From: Planctomycetota bacterium
Lineage (GTDB): Bacteria; Planctomycetota; Planctomycetia; Pirellulales; Lacipirellulaceae
Reading direction: 5' to 3'
Assembly: GCA_024278035.1 (NCBI GenBank)
Contig: JAJRUA010000415.1
Coordinates: 1 to 8,876 of the forward strand
DNA length: 8,876 nucleotides
Shown in pieces: positions 5,819 through 8,876 of the stretch. Both the position numbers and the translations under genes were made by a program. The notes beneath the pieces are model-generated. The model had not been told where the DNA came from. It ran no database searches and saw only the letters and a program-made list of their open reading frames with translations. Every line of letters starts with the position of its first letter. The first letter of the stretch is position 1.

Positions 5819-7924
5819 TTACTTATCAACGGCTAAGGCCGAATGCTCTTGCCGAAGAACAACCACTTCGAGCGATGGTAAGGTGATCTGAACCGTTGTT
5901 TTCTGTCGCTTCAGGGTCACATTCTGAGGCTCTCCCGAGGCGGTGAAAATTTCATGGACGGCGCCCGGTTCCTGACTAGTGAAGTCGGCCGTCCAGGGCT
6001 GGTCACCTCGATTGATAACGACCCAAATCGTCTCGTGCTCGTTCGACCTTTGGAAGATGAGCCCTTGGGCCGTGTCGTCCGTCGTGATGACCTTAAAATC
6101 TCCCCGGCGGAGCGCCGGAAAGCTCTTTCGCAACCGGAAGGTCGCTTGATAGAAACGATAAAGAGGATGATCGAACTGCACTTTGGCTGGCGGATGCTCT
6201 CGGCCAAGCGGGTCGGCGGTCTGGTCTTCGTAATGCAAGTCGGCCCAAACCATCGGCATCCGATCACACGGGTCATCGGCTCCCCACATCCCGGCCTCAG
6301 TGCCATAGTAAAGCATCGGTGCTCCGACAAACGTCGCCTGCAACACACCGATCATCCGCTGGATGCGACGTTCTTTGGCGTTGGGGGCCCGAACGGAATA
6401 GAGTCTTGAATTGCGAGGAGAGACCCGATCACCAACATCGTAGTCAAACCGATCAGGCTGCAAATAAGGCCGGCTCGGCTTGGCGTTGACGATCATCGAC
6501 GCCAAGCGGTCGGTATCGTGAGAATCGACTAGGTTTTGCAGCGCGTAGCGCTTCGCCGCCGGGTACTCCATCATGCGCTCTTCCAACATTCGACCAGCAT
6601 CGGCAGCCGAGAGGGTTCCGTCGATCAGGTACCCTTTCACAGGCCAGGCAAAGCCGTGGTAGTTCATCGTGGCGGAGAAACCACCATCGGCAAGGAACTT
6701 GGCTGCATCTTCCCAGTGCTCAGCAACCGTGTAGGCCTCGGGGTTGAGCGATCGGACATGAGCATTCCAGTCCTTCCAAAACCCAACCGGCACCTCAACC
6801 GCCACGTCCAAACGCCAGCCATCGATGCCATCCGCAGGATCACCGTCCCCATTGGGGTCCATCCAGCGGCTGGTCGCATCCATGATGTACTGCTTAGGAC
6901 CCGGATGCAGATCATCTCCGGCCAGATTGTTCGCAAACTCGGGGAGTGTCATCACTCCCCACCAACCCTTGTAAGAAAACTCACTCTCGACGGTCGCGGG
7001 ATTATCGAACGACTGGACAATGTACCAATCTCGATAAGGCGAAGAGGCTTGATTGTCGACTAAATCCTCGAACGCGAAGAAGTTACGGCCCGTGTGATTA
7101 AAAACACCGTCAATAATGATGCGGATACCATGCTTGTGCGACTGTTTTACGAGTTGTAAAAAGAGTTTGTCGGCAGCGGTCCACTGCCAGGTAGCGGGGT
7201 CACTTGTCTCGGCGGCCATCAACGCAAAGTCGCCATGCGGATCGGGGCCAAAGTAAGGATCAATATGATGAAAAGAGTTGCCATCGTACTTGTGCAACGA
7301 CTTGGCATAGAAGACCGGATTGAGATAGATCGTATTGATCCCCAAATCAACCAGGTAATCAATTCGGTCCAAAACTCCCTGTAGGTCGCCACCGAAACGT
7401 CGGTCGAAGACCCCATCTTCGTAAAAATTGCCGCCCCGTTCCTTTTCCCAATCGGCACGTGCGTACCAATCGCTAGTCCAAGGGGTAATCTTCCAATTCT
7501 CCGATACGTTTTCAGGGAACTCAAGCGATTCGCGGGTCGGGTCGTTTTGTCGGTTGCCGTTACGAAAACGCTCCGGAAAAATCTGATAAAAAATTGCGTC
7601 GGCTACCCAGTTGGGAACCGTCGCAGAGGAGGTGGCTTCGGACTCCGATTCGCCCGCCTTGAAGCGGACCGGTGCACTTTGGTCTTCCGCCCTTGAAACC
7701 ATCGGTGCTGCTAGCATTGTTGCTAAAATTATCGTCGCTAAAAAACGACCACAAAGTCCATCAAGAAGCCTCCAGCGGCCAAGAAAGATTGAACCACAAG
7801 ACAGCTCTGCGCCACGTAGTAAAAACCCCGGAAGGGTCGACCGGACAGCACGGGCCACTAAGGGCCCGCGCCGCCACGCCTTGTCGCCAGTAAATCGGTG
7901 CTGGTTACCTTCCATCGACATCAT
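5819..7924 (-). CDS. Secreted GH13 alpha-amylase / neopullulanase-type enzyme
   Basis: A 701-residue protein from ATG at 7924. The catalytic barrel begins at about residue 105 (WVADAIFYQIFPERF) and has all four GH13 regions: IDGVFNH at 271-277, GWRLDVAVEV at 369-378 with nucleophile Asp373, AEHWED at 401-406 with acid/base Glu402, and NLVDSHDTD at 464-472 with Asp470. GGDLQGVLDRIDYLVDLGI (178-196) and KYDGNSFHHIDPYFG resemble neopullulanase and cyclomaltodextrinase enzymes, though their usual extra N-terminal domain is absent. Residues about 610-692 form the C-terminal beta domain. It should hydrolyse alpha-1,4 links of starch-derived oligosaccharides. A hydrophobic stretch (FLATIILATMLAAPMV, 61-76) with cleavage site SRA|ED marks export, but about 55 residues precede it, which is long. 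Those residues overlap an inverted-repeat element, so the true start is uncertain; ATGs at 7921 and 7915 are alternatives, and GAAGGG lies nine bases upstream of 7924. It is the first gene of the inferred amylase-malEF-malG cluster. Confidence 0.9.
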   Translation of the reverse strand: MMSMEGNQHRFTGDKAWRRGPLVARAVRSTLPGFLLRGAELSCGSIFLGRWRLLDGLCGRFLATIILATMLAAPMVSRAEDQSAPVRFKAGESESEATSSATVPNWVADAIFYQIFPERFRNGNRQNDPTRESLEFPENVSENWKITPWTSDWYARADWEKERGGNFYEDGVFDRRFGGDLQGVLDRIDYLVDLGINTIYLNPVFYAKSLHKYDGNSFHHIDPYFGPDPHGDFALMAAETSDPATWQWTAADKLFLQLVKQSHKHGIRIIIDGVFNHTGRNFFAFEDLVDNQASSPYRDWYIVQSFDNPATVESEFSYKGWWGVMTLPEFANNLAGDDLHPGPKQYIMDATSRWMDPNGDGDPADGIDGWRLDVAVEVPVGFWKDWNAHVRSLNPEAYTVAEHWEDAAKFLADGGFSATMNYHGFAWPVKGYLIDGTLSAADAGRMLEERMMEYPAAKRYALQNLVDSHDTDRLASMIVNAKPSRPYLQPDRFDYDVGDRVSPRNSRLYSVRAPNAKERRIQRMIGVLQATFVGAPMLYYGTEAGMWGADDPCDRMPMVWADLHYEDQTADPLGREHPPAKVQFDHPLYRFYQATFRLRKSFPALRRGDFKVITTDDTAQGLIFQRSNEHETIWVVINRGDQPWTADFTSQEPGAVHEIFTASGEPQNVTLKRQKTTVQITLPSLEVVVLRQEHSALAVDK

Positions 7925-7957
7925 GCCGGACTGCCCTTCGGGGTTTTTACTATACGT
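7814..7957. repeat. 144-bp element bounded by ~31-bp inverted repeats, overlapping the amylase start
   Basis: The left arm (7814-7844) begins ACGTAGTAAAAACCCCGG and continues AAGGGTCGACCGG. The right arm (7926-7957), read on the minus strand, begins ACGTATAGTAAAAACCCCG and continues AAGGGCAGTCCGG. They agree except for a 2-bp and a 1-bp indel and about four substitutions. Each arm, read outward, has CCCTTC(C)GGGGTTTTT, a short stem with T-tract like a minimal intrinsic terminator. The interior holds a further perfect hairpin, CGGGCC-ACTAAG-GGCCCG (7851-7868). The element contains the ATG at 7924 and the first ~37 codons of the amylase frame. It resembles a small non-autonomous element or repeat, or a structured leader; target-site duplications are not evident. 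Confidence 0.65.
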
Positions 7958-7965
7958 CTCGTCAC

Positions 7966-8010
7966 CGTCTGGTAGTCCGGTCTTTCACGACCGCTGGAGA
8001 CTACCAGACG
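7966..8010. repeat. Strong stem-loop between the PEP-CTERM and amylase genes
   Basis: CGTCTGGTAGTC (7966-7977) and GACTACCAGACG (7999-8010) are perfect 12-bp inverted arms. Directly inside, CGGTC (7978-7982) pairs with GACCG (7989-7993) around a TTTCAC loop, leaving a 5-nt bulge on one side. The result is a 17-bp, GC-rich stem in 45 bases. It lies 43 bp past the PEP-CTERM stop codon, so it may end or protect that transcript, but no T-tract follows on the minus strand. It also contains GTAG followed by a GC-rich hairpin, the shape of REP elements, which is only a resemblance. Confidence 0.7.
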
Positions 8011-8052
8011 AGTTCAGGGATAATTCCTGATACAAATCAAAACCAACAACTC

Positions 8053-8876
8053 TTAACGATGGCGCCGCACTACGCCGAGGCCCGCCACCATGCCCAACAG
8101 GGCCAACGTGCCCGGCTCAGGAACCGTCGAAGAAGTACTGGCGTTACTGATCGTTACGAACTGATCGCCGGGGATGTCTGCCATCGTGAAGATGGGAGGA
8201 TCAACGCCATCATTGAAGAACGTCGTTCCCAGATTGCCTCGCGGCAAACCGAGAGCAACATCGCCCAAGTTTCCCGCACCAGAAATTTGATTGGAGATAA
8301 AATCGTGGCCAGCGCCGTTGATGAAAGCGAGTAGGCGGATGTCGTTACCGCTACCTGCCGTAGCACCGATTTCTGAAAGAGGAATGCTGAACTCGATACC
8401 TGTCGTAACCGCAGCCGGGTCATCTTCGCCAGAAACGATAGCAAACTCATCCGGGTCTGTCATTGTAGCACCACTGCCAAGCACACCGGCAATGTTGCTG
8501 TTATCGACGGCGAGCCGTAGATCAACAAAGTTATCGAAATTGCGGTGACTGCTGGCATTGGTAGCGATCTCAAGTGGATCAATATCCAGTGCAAACTCCA
8601 GCTCTCGGGCCACACAGCCGGCGCCCGTGTCATCCGTGCAGCCACCGTTGGCGCTCAGAGCATAGGTGCGATCAATCAACTCGCCTTGACTCAATCCAGG
8701 CAGAGCGGCAGCGATCAGCGCCTCGGTATTACCGGGCGAACCTCCTGGAGCGAAGGCAAAATCTCCGAGAGTCGTCCCGCGATTAAAATTGTCGGCCCAA
8801 GCACTATAGTCACCCGCGTCGATGGTGCCGCTGGCGTCGCCATCGGCTCCTGTGCCGTTGGCAACAGTATCCCCTA
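8053..8876 (-). CDS. PEP-CTERM surface protein, C-terminal part (start beyond right edge)
   Basis: The frame is open from the window's right edge to TAA at 8053 (273 complete codons). Visible residues 11-22 form an EF-hand/dockerin-type calcium loop, DGDASGTIDAGD, with acidic or polar residues at loop positions 1, 3, 5, 9 and 12, followed by DYSAWADNF, a pattern common in planctomycete extracellular proteins. A beta-rich region of about 190 residues follows (FALDIDPLEIAT, FVDLRLAVDNSNIAGV, TGIEFSIPLSEIG, IRLLAFINGAGHDFISNQ); its strand pattern recalls carbohydrate-binding or DOMON-like sandwiches, which is a guess. The last 23 residues, VPEPGTLALLGMVAGLGVVRRHR, are a textbook PEP-CTERM tail: PEP box, hydrophobic helix, basic end. 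Known biology of this tail implies exosortase-dependent sorting to the cell surface. An internal TTG at 8694 is not the start, since the frame clearly continues upstream. It points the same way as the amylase gene, 128 bp away. Confidence 0.88.
   Translation of the reverse strand, partial: GDTVANGTGADGDASGTIDAGDYSAWADNFNRGTTLGDFAFAPGGSPGNTEALIAAALPGLSQGELIDRTYALSANGGCTDDTGAGCVARELEFALDIDPLEIATNASSHRNFDNFVDLRLAVDNSNIAGVLGSGATMTDPDEFAIVSGEDDPAAVTTGIEFSIPLSEIGATAGSGNDIRLLAFINGAGHDFISNQISGAGNLGDVALGLPRGNLGTTFFNDGVDPPIFTMADIPGDQFVTISNASTSSTVPEPGTLALLGMVAGLGVVRRHR

Noticed and set aside
7735..7765. Possible frameshift at a run of six Ts that might join an ATG (minus strand, near 7760) to the amylase signal peptide
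   Set aside because: The main frame is already continuous, and the alternative N-terminus (MDFVVVFLATII) lacks a basic N-region, so it is not a better signal peptide.
7966..8010. Integron attC site
   Set aside because: The stem-loop has no GTTRRRY/RYYYAAC core pair at its base and no neighbouring cassette or integrase.
8053..8694. TTG at 8694 as the true start of the PEP-CTERM gene
   Set aside because: The same frame continues upstream through a calcium-loop motif and DYSAWADNF to the window edge, so the gene is larger and only partly visible.

Overview
The window looks like a piece of a Planctomycetota chromosome, most likely from the Pirellulales group. The pointers are a C-terminal PEP-CTERM sorting tail (VPEPGTLALLGM...RRHR), an EF-hand/dockerin-like loop followed by DYSAWADNF as often seen in planctomycete surface proteins, frequent GTG/TTG starts with weak Shine-Dalgarno sequences, and rRNA-free, repeat-rich intergenic DNA. 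No tRNA, rRNA, CRISPR array, transposase or integrase is visible.

Layout from left to right. (1) Positions 1-480, minus strand: the first 160 codons of a secreted protein of unknown function, starting at TTG and running off the left edge. (2) 481-1310: about 830 bp with no convincing gene but several inverted repeats and a GC-rich 14-bp motif that recurs. (3) 1311-2312, plus strand: a class 3 (alpha/beta-hydrolase) lipase. (4) 2364-7924, minus strand: a maltodextrin-use cluster, transcribed right to left: a secreted GH13 amylase/neopullulanase, then a single polypeptide that joins a maltose-type solute-binding lipoprotein (MalE-like) to a MalF-like permease, then a MalG-like permease. No MalK ATPase is present in the window. 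(5) 7814-8010: two nested sets of strong inverted repeats, one of which contains the apparent start codon of the amylase gene. (6) 8053-8876, minus strand: the C-terminal 273 residues of a PEP-CTERM surface protein whose start lies beyond the right edge.

Working model: the exported GH13 enzyme cuts starch or maltodextrins outside the cytoplasmic membrane; the MalE-MalF fusion catches the oligosaccharides and, with MalG and an ATPase encoded elsewhere, carries them into the cell. The lipase converges on malG and is an independent unit. The PEP-CTERM gene points the same way as the amylase gene but is separated from it by a strong stem-loop and is probably its own unit.

The items most worth a second look are the binding-protein/permease fusion, the inverted-repeat element at the 5' end of the amylase gene, and the strong stem-loop beside it. 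I see no defence, phage or biosynthetic system here.
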